DNA from: Nitratireductor alexandrii
GTDB taxonomy: Bacteria; Pseudomonadota; Alphaproteobacteria; Rhizobiales; Rhizobiaceae
Reading direction: 5' to 3'
Assembly (NCBI RefSeq): GCF_004000215.1
Contig: NZ_RBVY01000001.1
Coordinates: 620,001-684,000 of the forward strand
Length of the DNA: 64,000 bases
Part shown: positions 1 to 11,012 of the stretch, in pieces
How the letters are laid out: each line of letters begins with the position of its first letter
Numbering within the stretch: position 1 is the first letter of the stretch
The notes under the pieces: model-generated
What the model saw: the letters and a program-made list of their open reading frames with translations, nothing else
What the model was told of the DNA's origin: nothing
Databases searched by the model: none
Made by a program: the position numbers and the translations under genes

Positions 1-2
1 GC

Positions 3-227
3 GCCGGCGCCGTGCTTCTGGTCAAGCCGCAATTCGAGGCCGGTCGCGCGGCGATCGGCAAGGGCGGCATCCTGCGCGATCCGGCCCTGGGCGAACGTAT
101 CGCTGAGGACATGGCGGCATGGCTCGAAAGCCGGCCCGGCTGGCGCGGGCTTGGAACAATGCCCTCGCCGATTGCAGGCGGGGATGGCAACCGGGAATAT
201 CTGCTTGCGGGGATCAAGGACCGATGA
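3..227 (+). CDS. tlyA: TlyA-family rRNA methyltransferase / hemolysin A, C-terminal end (partial)
   Basis: Only the last ~74 codons are present; the 5' part lies before the window. The visible protein contains VKPQFE, GKGG..RDP and a terminal SPI.GGDGNREYL motif, which are characteristic of the C-terminal Rossmann methyltransferase half of TlyA (FtsJ-like 2'-O-ribose rRNA methyltransferase, often mislabelled hemolysin). Its stop overlaps the start of the next gene as ATGA, so the two are probably cotranscribed and translationally coupled. The TlyA identification rests on these C-terminal motifs only, because the N-terminal S4 domain cannot be seen. Confidence 0.8.
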   Translation, partial: AGAVLLVKPQFEAGRAAIGKGGILRDPALGERIAEDMAAWLESRPGWRGLGTMPSPIAGGDGNREYLLAGIKDR

Positions 228-1474
228 CGACCAGGCTACGTATCGACAGGCTCGGTGCCCAGGGCGACGGCGTTGCGGACACCGAGGCCGGAGCGGTCTA
301 TGTGCCGTTTGCGCTGCCGGGCGAATTGGCGACGGTGGCCGTCGAGGCGGATCGCGGCACGTTGATCGCGGTCGTGGAGCCCTCGGCCGCGCGCGTGGAA
401 CCGGCATGCCGGCATTTCGGCGAGTGCGGCGGCTGCGCGCTGCAGCATCTCGATCCCCCGGCCTATCTCGCCTGGAAGCGCGACAAGCTGGTCGCAGCAC
501 TCGCCAGCAGGGGGCTCGAGGTCGAGGTCGGCGAGACGGTTGCCTGCGAACCGGGCGCGCGCCGGCGGGCGGTCTTTTCGGCGCGCAGGACGGCGCAGGC
601 GCTGCTCTTCGGCTACAATCGCGCCGCCACCCACCGGCTCGTCTCGATCGAGGAATGCCCGATCCTCGTGCCGCGCATTCCCGCGTCCTTCGCTGCGCTG
701 CGTGAGCTGGCGGCCCTCGTCTGCGCCACCGACAAGACCTTTCGCATCGCTGTGAGCGACACCGAAAGCGGGCTCGACATCGCGGTTTCGGGTGCCGGCA
801 AGACCGGCGAAAAGGCGCGCCGGGCCGCCGCCGACTTCGCCATCCGCCAGGGGTTTTCCCGGCTCGCGCTCGACGGCGAGGTGCTGATCGCGCCGCGCCC
901 GCCGCAGATCAGCATCGGTGGCGCCGTGGTCGGCCCGCCCGTGGGTGGGTTCTTGCAGGCCGTTGCCGCAATCGAAACCGTGATCGCGGCGAGCGTCGTT
1001 TCCCATCTGGGCCACAACAAAATACGGCGCGCGGCCGATCTTTTTTGCGGTGTCGGCACTTTCGCGCTCAGGCTGGCCGAACGGGCCGAAATCCTGGCCG
1101 TGGAGAACGACGCGGCCGCGCTCGCCGCCCTCGACCGTGGCTTTCGCCACGCCGACGGCCTCAAGCGCATTACGACGGAAAAGCGCGACCTGTTTCGCCG
1201 GCCGCTGACGACCAAGGAGCTGAACCGGTTCGACGCTCTTGTGTTCGATCCACCGCGGGCGGGTGCGGAGGCGCAGGCGCGCCAGATCGCGATCAGCGAC
1301 GTGCCGCGTGTTGCCGCGGTGTCGTGCAATCCGGCGACGCTGGCACGCGATCTGCGCATTCTGGTTGATGGCGGCTACCGTCTCGTCGAGGTGACGCCTT
1401 TCGACCAGTTTTTGTGGTCGGCCCATGTCGAGGCGGTGGCGCTCTTGGAAAAACCGGCGAAGAAGCGGCGCTGA
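224..1474 (+). CDS. TrmA/RumA-family RNA (uracil-5-)-methyltransferase
   Basis: 416 residues. An N-terminal TRAM-like segment is followed by a CRHFGECGGC cluster (Cys62, 68, 71) and a later EECP cysteine, the four ligands expected for the [4Fe-4S] cluster of RlmD/RumA-type enzymes. The C-terminal Rossmann domain carries FCGVGTF (SAM binding), FDPPRAG and SCNPATLARD, which holds the catalytic cysteine. The family makes 5-methyluridine in rRNA or tRNA using SAM. The target (RlmD-, RlmC- or TrmA-like) cannot be decided from sequence alone. The open frame extends upstream to 119, but I chose the ATG at 224 because it overlaps the tlyA stop and the protein then begins exactly at the conserved domain. 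Confidence 0.87.
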   Translation: MTTRLRIDRLGAQGDGVADTEAGAVYVPFALPGELATVAVEADRGTLIAVVEPSAARVEPACRHFGECGGCALQHLDPPAYLAWKRDKLVAALASRGLEVEVGETVACEPGARRRAVFSARRTAQALLFGYNRAATHRLVSIEECPILVPRIPASFAALRELAALVCATDKTFRIAVSDTESGLDIAVSGAGKTGEKARRAAADFAIRQGFSRLALDGEVLIAPRPPQISIGGAVVGPPVGGFLQAVAAIETVIAASVVSHLGHNKIRRAADLFCGVGTFALRLAERAEILAVENDAAALAALDRGFRHADGLKRITTEKRDLFRRPLTTKELNRFDALVFDPPRAGAEAQARQIAISDVPRVAAVSCNPATLARDLRILVDGGYRLVEVTPFDQFLWSAHVEAVALLEKPAKKRR

Positions 1475-1494
1475 CGCGTGACGGCGACGGCCTT

Positions 1495-2214
1495 TCAGCG
1501 GCCGGCGAGCAGCCCGCGCACATAGTCGGGCACGATTTCGGTCGCCCTTCCGTGCCGGCTTTCGGCGAACTGCGTGGCACCCTGCGACGGTTCGAGATTG
1601 AGTTCCACCGTATGCGCGCCGGCCTCGCGGGCGATGTCGACAAAACCGGCCGCCGGATAGACATTGCCGCTGGTGCCGATCGACAAAAACAGGTCGCAGC
1701 GCGCAAGCGCGGTCTCGATCCGGTCCATCCAGTAGGGCATCTCGCCGAACCACACCACGTCCGGCCGCAGAGAGCCGGCCGTGGCGCAGGACGGGCAGGG
1801 CGTCGTCCGCGACAGGTCCCCGCCCCATCGGTGGCGCTGGCCGCAATTGGCGCACAGCGCGCTGCCCAGTTCGCCATGCATGTGGACCAGGGCGCGCGAG
1901 CCGGCCCGTTCGTGCAGGTCGTCGATATTCTGGGTCACAAGCAGGAAGTCGTCGCAAAATCCCCGTTCCAGTTCGGCCAGCGCGAAATGAGCCGCATTCG
2001 GCTCGACCGCGGAAAGACCGCGCCGGCGCTGATTGTAAAAATCCTGGACCAGTTCGGGATCGCGCGCGAACCCCTGCGGCGTGGCGACGTCGCGGTAGTC
2101 GACCCTCGACCAGATCCCGCCCTCGTCGCGGAACGTGTCGATGCCCGATTCGGCCGAAATCCCGGCCCCGGTGAGGATGACGATGGCTGGAGGCGGCGCG
2201 ATTTTGTCTATCAT
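1495..2214 (-). CDS. cobB: NAD-dependent protein deacylase, sirtuin class III (CobB-like)
   Basis: 239 residues with the full sirtuin signature: GAGISAESGI (16-25), TQNIDDLH (94-101), catalytic His113 in HMHGEL, and a zinc ribbon at Cys121/124/140/143. Residues Tyr60 and Arg63 (FYNQRR) form the Y-x2-R motif that in class III sirtuins (SIRT5, E. coli CobB) recognises acidic acyl groups, so desuccinylase activity is likely besides deacetylation. Soluble cytoplasmic enzyme that consumes NAD and yields O-acyl-ADP-ribose. It is convergent with the upstream RNA methyltransferase, with only 20 bp between stops. Confidence 0.93.
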   Translation of the reverse strand: MIDKIAPPPAIVILTGAGISAESGIDTFRDEGGIWSRVDYRDVATPQGFARDPELVQDFYNQRRRGLSAVEPNAAHFALAELERGFCDDFLLVTQNIDDLHERAGSRALVHMHGELGSALCANCGQRHRWGGDLSRTTPCPSCATAGSLRPDVVWFGEMPYWMDRIETALARCDLFLSIGTSGNVYPAAGFVDIAREAGAHTVELNLEPSQGATQFAESRHGRATEIVPDYVRGLLAGR

Positions 2215-2452
2215 TTTGGGCTTTCATCGAGAGAAAAACCGGCTTGTGTCTCAAGGATGAGGCACAGCAGCATTTGTCGATCAACATTATCCATTCCGGA
2301 TAGACAAGAAACCGCGCCGTCTGAACGTGAGAGAAAAGCGGACTTTAGCGCGCAGAACCGGCATCGGGCCGGCGGCCGACGCTCTATTCGTTCGAACCTC
2401 TACTCGAATTGGTACGGGAGTGAAGGCACGCGCCGGTCCCGCGTCCGGCCGA

Positions 2453-3868
2453 TCACGTCTGCGTGCCGCCGACCGTCATCTGGTTCATTCTCAAATGCGG
2501 CTGGCCGACGCCGACCGGCACGCCCTGGCCGGCCTTGCCGCACATGCCGATGCCGGTATCGAGTTTCATGTCGTTGCCGATCATTGTCACCCGGTGCATG
2601 GCGTCGGGGCCGTTGCCGATCAGCATCGCCCCCTTGATCGGGTGGGTCACCTTGCCGTTTTCGATCCGGTAGGCTTCCGTACAGGCGAAGACGAATTTGC
2701 CGGAGGTAATGTCGACCTGGCCGCCGCCGAAGGACACGGCGTAGACGCCGTCCTTGACCGAGGCGATGATCTCGGCCGGCTCCGCATCGCCGCCGAGCAT
2801 GAACGTGTTGGTCATGCGCGGCATCGGCTCGTGCGCGTAGGATTCGCGCCGGCCGTTGCCGGTTGCCGCAACCCCCATCAGCCGGGCGTTCTGCCGATCC
2901 TGCATATAGCCGACCAGCTTGCCGTCCTCGATCAGCACGTTGCGGCCGCTCGGCGTGCCCTCGTCGTCGATGGTCAGCGAGCCGCGCCGTTCCGCGATCG
3001 TGCCGTCGTCGACCACGGTCACGCCCCGGGCGGCCACCTGCTGGCCCATCAGGCCGGCGAAAGCGGAGGTCTTCTTGCGGTTGAAGTCGCCTTCCAGCCC
3101 GTGGCCGACCGCCTCGTGCAGCATGACGCCCGGCCAGCCCGCGCCCAGCACGATGTCGAACGTGCCGGCCGGTGCCGGCTTGGCCTCGAGATTGACCAGC
3201 GCCTGGCGCAACGCCTCGTCGGCGGCGTGTTTCCACGACGTCTCGGCCACGAACGCGCCGAACCCCTTGCGCCCGCCCATGCCGTGCGAGCCGCTTTCCT
3301 GGCGGTCGCCGTCGCCCACCACCACGGCCACGTTCAGCCGCACCAGCGGCCGGACATCGCGCACCAAATGCCCGTCGGCGCGCAGGATTTCCACGGTCTG
3401 CCACGAGGCGGCGAGCGAGGCTGTGACCTGGCGCACACGCGGGTCCTTGGCACGCAGCCACGCGTCGATCTCCTGCAGCAGCCTTGCCTTCTCGGCGAAG
3501 TCTGGCGCCGCGATCGGGTTCTCGTCGCCGTAAAGCCGCCTGTTGGTGCCCGCCGGCGGTGTGGCGAGCCGGCCCGAATAGCCGGCCTTGACCGCCGAGA
3601 CCGCGTCGGCGGCGCGCGCCAGCGCGTGTTCGGAAAATTCGCTCGAATGGGCGTAGCCGGTCGCCTCGCCGGCCACCGCGCGCAGGCCGAAGCCCTGGTC
3701 CTGGTTGAAATTGGCCGTCTTCAGCCGGCCATTGTCGAAGACCAGCGCCTCGTTTTCTGAATATTCCACGAACAGCTCGCCGTCATCGGCGCCCTGGATG
3801 GCGTTCGCGACCAGCCGCTTCACGGCCGTTTCGGGGATGTCGAATTTTTCCAGCAATGGGGCGGACAC
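2453..3868 (-). CDS. tldD: Metalloprotease TldD
   Basis: 471 residues, usual length for TldD. The zinc-binding HExxxH motif is HEAVGH at 251-256, with the conserved C-terminal block (FGGGQVDI, GNGP, MCGKAGQGVPVGVGQP). TldD pairs with TldE/PmbA as a heterodimeric cytoplasmic protease that degrades unfolded peptides and matures microcin-type peptides and CcdA. No tldE is visible in this window. The gene is divergent from the small membrane-protein gene at 3965, with a TATATAAG hexamer region in between that could serve as its -10. Confidence 0.95.
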   Translation of the reverse strand: MSAPLLEKFDIPETAVKRLVANAIQGADDGELFVEYSENEALVFDNGRLKTANFNQDQGFGLRAVAGEATGYAHSSEFSEHALARAADAVSAVKAGYSGRLATPPAGTNRRLYGDENPIAAPDFAEKARLLQEIDAWLRAKDPRVRQVTASLAASWQTVEILRADGHLVRDVRPLVRLNVAVVVGDGDRQESGSHGMGGRKGFGAFVAETSWKHAADEALRQALVNLEAKPAPAGTFDIVLGAGWPGVMLHEAVGHGLEGDFNRKKTSAFAGLMGQQVAARGVTVVDDGTIAERRGSLTIDDEGTPSGRNVLIEDGKLVGYMQDRQNARLMGVAATGNGRRESYAHEPMPRMTNTFMLGGDAEPAEIIASVKDGVYAVSFGGGQVDITSGKFVFACTEAYRIENGKVTHPIKGAMLIGNGPDAMHRVTMIGNDMKLDTGIGMCGKAGQGVPVGVGQPHLRMNQMTVGGTQT

Positions 3869-3964
3869 GCGCAGGCTCCCTCGGGTGGGTTTGTTTCGGC
3901 TTCCTCGCTTATATAGAGGGCGCGGGCAAGGCTTTCACCCACGAGCCCGCGAGGGAGGGCAAGG

Positions 3965-4135
3965 ATGACGAAAAGGCACAAAGCCGGACGCGTAAAAAAT
4001 CTGCTCTTCTGGGTTGTCGTTGGCGCCCTGGCGGGGCTGGCGACCGGGCTGCCGTTCGGAAGCGACTACGCGCTGGCCGGCGCGGGGCTCGGCATGGCCG
4101 GCGGTCTCGGCATTCATGTCGGCCTGCGCCGCTGA
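3965..4135 (+). CDS. 56-residue membrane miniprotein, function unknown
   Basis: ATG preceded by a good GAGGG Shine-Dalgarno at the correct distance. The protein starts with a basic stretch (MTKRHKAGRVKN), then has two hydrophobic helices separated by a short LPFGSDY turn, the second being glycine-rich (GAGLGMAGGLG), and ends LRR. This predicts a two-helix hairpin in the inner membrane with both ends inside. It sits alone between tldD (divergent) and the ialB-family gene (convergent). I do not recognise the family. Coding potential is supported by the RBS, the coherent topology and the lack of a competing gene on the other strand. Confidence 0.65.
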   Translation: MTKRHKAGRVKNLLFWVVVGALAGLATGLPFGSDYALAGAGLGMAGGLGIHVGLRR

Positions 4136-4192
4136 ACGGCGCATCGCCGGACCGGTCCCGGCACGGCGTCGGTCCTGCGCGACCGCGAGGGG

Positions 4193-4708
4193 TCAGGGCA
4201 GGGCCTCGAACCCTTCCGAAAAGCCGGTCAGGTCGACCGGAATGCCGATGCCCTCTTCCGGCGTCTGAAAGACGATGAAGGTGGCCGCGGTGCCGGATTT
4301 GAACGTGTCGAGCAGCTGATCCTCCAGAATCACCTCGGCGTAGCAGCCGTCCTGGAAGCAGCGCACGAAATAGGCCCGGCCGATATCTTCGCCGTCGACA
4401 TTCAGCCCGAGCCCGTTGGGCAGCAGCACGCCGAGCGGGGCGAGCACGCGCAGGATCTCGGCCTTGTTGTCGGCCGTCTTCAGCACAACCACCGAAAGCC
4501 CGACTTCCGGTCGGTCCTCGGCGACGACATTCTGCATCAAAACGCATTGCTCGCCGGTCGCCCCGGCCGGCACGTCGCAAATGATCGACCACGCGCCGTG
4601 GGTCGAGCGCACCGTGCCGCCTTGCTGGGCGTGGCCTTGCGGCAGGAAGATCATGCTGGCGGCCGAGACCGCGGCGATGGCGAAAAGGCGTACGGACAAG
4701 GTCAGCAT
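4193..4708 (-). CDS. ialB: Invasion-associated locus B (IalB) family protein
   Basis: 171 residues with an N-terminal signal peptide (MLTLSVRLFAIAAVSA...HAQ) and the IalB fold hallmarks: W.I.CD near the N-terminus, a QC pair, and the RC-x4-C cysteines (VRCFQDGCYAE). IalB proteins are periplasmic or surface proteins common in Hyphomicrobiales, named from Bartonella, where one promotes erythrocyte invasion. In free-living relatives the role is unknown. An in-frame GTG lies seven codons upstream, but the ATG at 4708 has a GGAG ribosome-binding site five bases upstream and gives a proper signal peptide. Confidence 0.87.
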   Translation of the reverse strand: MLTLSVRLFAIAAVSAASMIFLPQGHAQQGGTVRSTHGAWSIICDVPAGATGEQCVLMQNVVAEDRPEVGLSVVVLKTADNKAEILRVLAPLGVLLPNGLGLNVDGEDIGRAYFVRCFQDGCYAEVILEDQLLDTFKSGTAATFIVFQTPEEGIGIPVDLTGFSEGFEALP

Positions 4709-5054
4709 GAGGGCTCCATGGCGAATCACCTGAATCTATCGTGCGCCCGGTGCCATTCAAAGCAGGGCTTTTCGGCAGCGAACCGATGATTCGCCTGGCC
4801 AAGTGCCCGTGAAATCCGCCGGAAATGCGACGCCGGACCGTTTCACCGCCGGTCTGGCGCCGTCCGTGCCGCCCCGTCAGGCCGGCGCGGCGCCAATTTG
4901 CCGCTCGCGCAAAAATGCCGCATGGATCGCGGGGCGGGCTTCCTTGCAGATGTCGGGAGAGTATGGTTTTAACGGCCGACATCATGGCTGGGTCCCTGAC
5001 CCGGCAGACCTGCGCGCACCGGAACACAGGCTGCGCATTCCGATCGAGGAGAAG
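4709..5054. other. Divergent intergenic region between ialB-family gene and coxB
   Basis: About 346 bp with no convincing gene. It must contain the promoter of the minus-strand ialB-family gene and the start signal of the cox operon. An open frame runs through it in phase with coxB, but its translation has no signal peptide and no conserved sequence until the ATG at 5055. I could not see a clear FixK/FNR box (TTGAT-N4-ATCAA) by eye. Confidence 0.5.
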
Positions 5055-7624
<2,570 letters not shown>

Positions 7625-7639
7625 GCACAGGCAGAAAAC

Positions 7640-7665
7640 GAAGCCGTCGGTTCGCCGGCGGCTTC
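7640..7665 (+). terminator. Hairpin between coxA and ctaB (attenuator or mRNA-processing stem)
   Basis: An 11-bp stem (GAAGCCGTCGG / CCGGCGGCTTC, one T-G wobble) closed by a TTCG tetraloop. No U-tract follows, so it is not a canonical Rho-independent terminator. It more likely stabilises the coxBA message or partly attenuates readthrough to ctaB, giving more subunits than assembly factors. Confidence 0.5.
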
Positions 7666-7696
7666 GCTCAAAGGGACAAAGCGGTACAGCGTTTTC

Positions 7697-8641
7697 ATGG
7701 CTATCGTCGACAACCATATTTCCGCCTCGGAAGCGGGCGTGCGCCTCTCGGAGGCGACGCCGGGCGATTATTTCGCGCTTTTGAAGCCGCGGGTGATGTC
7801 GCTTGTCATCTTCACGGCGATGGTCGGTCTGGTCGCCGCGCCGGGAACGCTGAACCCGTTCATCGCCCTGGTCGCGATCCTGGCGATCGCGGTCGGCGCC
7901 GGCGCGTCAGGCGCGCTCAATATGTGGTACGACGCCGACATCGACTTGGTGATGTCGCGCACCGCCGACCGGCCGGTGCCCTCGGGGCGCATTGCTGCCG
8001 GCGAGGCGCTGGTTTTCGGTCTCGTCCTGTCGGCGTTCTCGGTCATGACCCTGGGCGTGATCGTCAATTGGGTCGCCGCCGGCCTGCTCGCCTTCACCAT
8101 CTTCTTTTACGCCGTCGTCTACACGATGTGGCTGAAGCGCTGGACGCCGCAAAACATCGTCATCGGCGGCGCGGCCGGTGCGTTCCCGCCGATGATCGGC
8201 TGGGCCGCGGCGACGGGCTCCGTCAGCCTGGAAAGCGTCATCCTGTTCCTGATCATCTTTTTGTGGACGCCGCCGCATTTCTGGGCGCTCGCCCTGTTCA
8301 AGTCCGGCGACTACGAGCGGGCCGGCGTTCCAATGCTGCCCAATGTCGCCGGCGCGGCCGCCACCCGCCGCCAGATCCTAGCCTATTCGCTGCTGATCGC
8401 GCCGGTCGGCGCCGCGCCGTGGGCCTTGGGTTTCGCCAGCGCGGCCTATGGCGTGCTGGCCGTCGCGCTCGGCGCCGGTTTTGCCTGGCATGCCTGGCGC
8501 GTGTTCGCGATGGCCGACGACGACCGTGCCATGAAGCCGGCCAAGGCGCTGTTTGCCTATTCGATCGTCTATCTGTTCGCGATCTTCGCCGCGTTCCTGA
8601 TCGACACCGTCGCCGGTCGCATCGCCGGATTCGGAGGCTGA
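7697..8641 (+). CDS. ctaB: Haem O synthase (protohaem IX farnesyltransferase)
   Basis: 314 residues, polytopic. The first aspartate-rich prenyl-diphosphate motif is NMWYDADID followed by M.RT..RP, and the second conserved loop is seen around [16 protein letters not shown]. It attaches a farnesyl group to haem B to make haem O, the precursor of haem A used by CoxA. Sits inside the oxidase operon between subunit I and the small CoxF gene. Confidence 0.95.
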   Translation: MAIVDNHISASEAGVRLSEATPGDYFALLKPRVMSLVIFTAMVGLVAAPGTLNPFIALVAILAIAVGAGASGALNMWYDADIDLVMSRTADRPVPSGRIAAGEALVFGLVLSAFSVMTLGVIVNWVAAGLLAFTIFFYAVVYTMWLKRWTPQNIVIGGAAGAFPPMIGWAAATGSVSLESVILFLIIFLWTPPHFWALALFKSGDYERAGVPMLPNVAGAAATRRQILAYSLLIAPVGAAPWALGFASAAYGVLAVALGAGFAWHAWRVFAMADDDRAMKPAKALFAYSIVYLFAIFAAFLIDTVAGRIAGFGG

Positions 8642-8642
8642 C

Positions 8643-8801
8643 ATGAGCGACAAAAAGGGTCTCGTCCTCAGTCCGGCCCAGGCCAAGGCACGTCGTGCGC
8701 GTTCCATCGCCATCGGCCTGGCGTTGGCGGCGCTGGTCGCCATCTTCTACTTCGCCACGATCGCCAAGTTCGGCCCGGCCATCTTCGAGCGTGCGCTATG
8801 A
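8643..8801 (+). CDS. coxF: CoxF-type small membrane protein of the cox operon
   Basis: 52 residues: a basic N-terminus (AKARRARS), one transmembrane helix ([16 protein letters not shown]) and a short periplasmic tail. It starts one base after the ctaB stop and its stop overlaps the ctaG start as ATGA, so it is translated in tandem with both. Small proteins of this shape sit at this position in rhizobial cox operons and are called CoxF; they are thought to help assembly, but the mechanism is not established. Confidence 0.85.
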   Translation: MSDKKGLVLSPAQAKARRARSIAIGLALAALVAIFYFATIAKFGPAIFERAL

Positions 8802-9436
8802 CGACCGTGAGCGAGAAAAAACCGATCGGCGACAAAACCGAACGCTCCAACCGCGTCATCGCCACGGCCTGTCTGGCGTTTTTCGTCGGCATGATCGGCA
8901 TGGCCTACGCCGCCGTGCCGCTTTATCAGCTGTTTTGCCAGGTCACCGGCTATGGCGGCACGACCCAGCGCGTCGAGCAATATTCCGATACCATTCTGGA
9001 TCGCGAGATCACGATCCGTTTCGACGCCAACGTCGCCAGCGATCTGCCCTGGGACTTCAAGCCGGTTCAGCGCGACGTGAAGATCCGCATCGGCGAGACG
9101 GCGCAGATTTCCTACACCGCCCGCAACATGTTCAAGGCGCCGGCGCGCGGGCGCGCGACCTTCAACGTCTCGCCGCCGACGGCGGGTGCCTATTTCAACA
9201 AGGTCGAGTGTTTCTGCTTCACCGACACCGAGCTGAAACCGGGCGAGACCATGGACATGCCGGTGGTTTTCTTTATCGATCCGGAAATCGTCAACGTTCC
9301 GGAACTGAAGAACACCGAGACCATCACGCTGTCCTACACTTTCTTCTCCATTGACGGGGACGAACCCGTCGCTGCTTCGCCCGTGGGCGAAGCGACAGAC
9401 GCAACGACGAACGAGACGACCAAGCTCGGGGGCTGA
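8798..9436 (+). CDS. ctaG: Cytochrome c oxidase assembly protein CtaG (Cox11)
   Basis: 212 residues. One N-terminal transmembrane helix anchors a periplasmic immunoglobulin-like domain. The copper-binding CFCF motif is present in VECFCFTD, followed by the conserved PVVFFIDPE. Cox11 delivers copper to the CuB site of subunit I. Overlaps coxF by four bases and is followed two bases later by coxC. Confidence 0.95.
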   Translation: MTTVSEKKPIGDKTERSNRVIATACLAFFVGMIGMAYAAVPLYQLFCQVTGYGGTTQRVEQYSDTILDREITIRFDANVASDLPWDFKPVQRDVKIRIGETAQISYTARNMFKAPARGRATFNVSPPTAGAYFNKVECFCFTDTELKPGETMDMPVVFFIDPEIVNVPELKNTETITLSYTFFSIDGDEPVAASPVGEATDATTNETTKLGG

Positions 9437-9437
9437 C

Positions 9438-10325
9438 ATGGCTGACGCACACGCCAAACCGCAACACGATTACCACATTATCGACCCGAGCCCCTGGCCG
9501 TTCATCGGCTCTGTGGGCGCGCTGATCATGGCGATTGGCGGCGTCGCCTGGATGCAGAGCATGCGCAGCGGCACGCTGCCCTTTTTCGGCATGGACCTTG
9601 CCGGCGCCAAGTACTGGATCTTCGCGATCGGTCTCGCGCTCGTCCTCTACACGATGATCGCCTGGTGGTCGGACACGATCAAGGAAGCGCATGAGGGGCA
9701 CCATACCCGCGTGGTGTCGTTGCATTTGCGCTACGGCATGATCATGTTCATCGCCTCGGAGGTGATGTTCTTCGTCGCCTGGTTCTGGGCGTTCTTCGAC
9801 GCCAGCCTGTTTCCCAACGAGGCCGCCCAGGTCGCGCGCGCCGAATATACCGGCGGCGTGTGGCCGCCCGAAGGCATCGAGGTGCTCGATCCCTTCCACC
9901 TGCCGCTCTACAACACCATCATCCTGCTTCTGTCGGGCACGACGGTCACCTGGGCGCACCATGCGCTGCTGCACGACGACCGCAAGGGCCTGGTCTGGGG
10001 CCTGGCCCTGACGGTCGCGCTCGGCGTGCTGTTTTCCTTCGTCCAGGTCTACGAATATATGCACGCGCCGTTCGCCTTCAGCGATTCCATCTATGGCGCC
10101 ACCTTCTACATGGCGACCGGTTTTCACGGTTTCCACGTCTTCGTCGGCACGATCTTCCTGCTGGTGTGCCTGTTGCGCGCCATGCGCGGCGACTTCACCT
10201 CCAAGCAGCATTTCGGCTTCGAGGCGGCCGCCTGGTACTGGCATTTCGTCGACGTGGTGTGGCTGTTCCTGTTCGCCTGCATCTATGTGTGGGCATCGTC
10301 CGGCGCGACGATCGCCGCGCACTGA
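9438..10325 (+). CDS. coxC: Cytochrome c oxidase subunit III
   Basis: 295 residues, seven predicted helices. Recognisable blocks are PSPWP near the N-terminus, RYGMIMFIASEVMFFVAWFWAFF, TGFHGFHVFVGTIFL and the C-terminal WYWHFVDVVWLFLF. An open frame continues upstream to 9351, but that part overlaps ctaG; the ATG at 9438 gives MADAHAKPQHDYHIIDPSPWP, the normal N-terminus. Last structural gene of the operon and followed directly by a terminator. Confidence 0.96.
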   Translation: MADAHAKPQHDYHIIDPSPWPFIGSVGALIMAIGGVAWMQSMRSGTLPFFGMDLAGAKYWIFAIGLALVLYTMIAWWSDTIKEAHEGHHTRVVSLHLRYGMIMFIASEVMFFVAWFWAFFDASLFPNEAAQVARAEYTGGVWPPEGIEVLDPFHLPLYNTIILLLSGTTVTWAHHALLHDDRKGLVWGLALTVALGVLFSFVQVYEYMHAPFAFSDSIYGATFYMATGFHGFHVFVGTIFLLVCLLRAMRGDFTSKQHFGFEAAAWYWHFVDVVWLFLFACIYVWASSGATIAAH

Positions 10326-10346
10326 CGCGCGCCGGCCAGAATGTGA

Positions 10347-10378
10347 AGCGGCCGCCTTCGGGCGGCCGTTCCTTTTTG
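10347..10378 (+). terminator. Rho-independent terminator after coxC
   Basis: A perfect 8-bp G+C stem (CGGCCGCC / GGCGGCCG) with a TTCG tetraloop, followed by TTCCTTTTTG. The position, 24 bases past the coxC stop, suggests that the structural operon ends here and that the DUF983-surf1 pair is transcribed separately or by readthrough. Confidence 0.85.
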
Positions 10379-10622
10379 TCGCTTCCTTTTGCGCGCGCCG
10401 GACGGGGGAACGCTCCGCCATATCCCGGCGCCGCTCCGCGAGGCTGCGACAATGGCGGGCGTCGACCCCGGCGGCCCGATCGTGATAGATGGCGGCCGGA
10501 CGGTTCGGAATGCCGGACCCGGTCCCGGCGGAGCTGGACCGGACTTTCGGCGCCGGAGCCGATGCGCAGATGGATGAAATCCGGACCATGCCAGACAACG
10601 CCACCTCGAGCGAGACCAGGCT

Positions 10623-11012
10623 ATGAGCCAGGACAAGGCGCATTATCCGCCCGTCGAGCCGATCGGCGCCGGCCTCAAGGGGCGCTGCCCGCGCTGCGGC
10701 GAGGGACGGCTCTTTTCCGGATATCTCAACGTGAACGAGAACTGTGGCAATTGCGGTCTGGGGTTCGATTTCGCCGATGCCGGCGACGGCCCGGCGGTAT
10801 TCGTCATCCTGATCGTCGGCTTTTTGGTGGTTGGCCTCGCCCTGTGGGCGGAAGTGTCGTTCGGGCCCCCGCTATGGCTGCATTTTTGGCTGTGGATCCC
10901 GCTTGCCGTCGTCGGCTCGCTGGTGCCGCTGCGCCTGTTCAAGGGCGTTCTGATCAATCTGCAATATGCCAACAAGGCCCGGGAAGGGCGGCTCGACCAT
11001 GGCGAGGACTGA
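10623..11012 (+). CDS. DUF983 family protein
   Basis: 129 residues. The N-terminal half has a zinc-ribbon-like arrangement (CPRCGEGRLF ... CGNCGLGF), followed by FADAGDGPAVFV and two transmembrane helices. DUF983 proteins regularly lie next to surf1 and cox genes in alphaproteobacteria, which suggests a role in oxidase biogenesis, but the function is not known. The surf1 start lies inside its last codons. The ~300 bp before it hold only the coxC terminator and GC-rich sequence without a gene. Confidence 0.88.
   Translation: MSQDKAHYPPVEPIGAGLKGRCPRCGEGRLFSGYLNVNENCGNCGLGFDFADAGDGPAVFVILIVGFLVVGLALWAEVSFGPPLWLHFWLWIPLAVVGSLVPLRLFKGVLINLQYANKAREGRLDHGED

Noticed and set aside
119-223. Upstream extension of the RNA methyltransferase gene
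   Set aside because: The extra 35 residues overlap tlyA and are not protein-like; the ATG at 224 overlaps the tlyA stop.
4803-5054. 84-residue N-terminal extension of CoxB
   Set aside because: Would precede the signal peptide; the ATG at 5055 has a good ribosome site.
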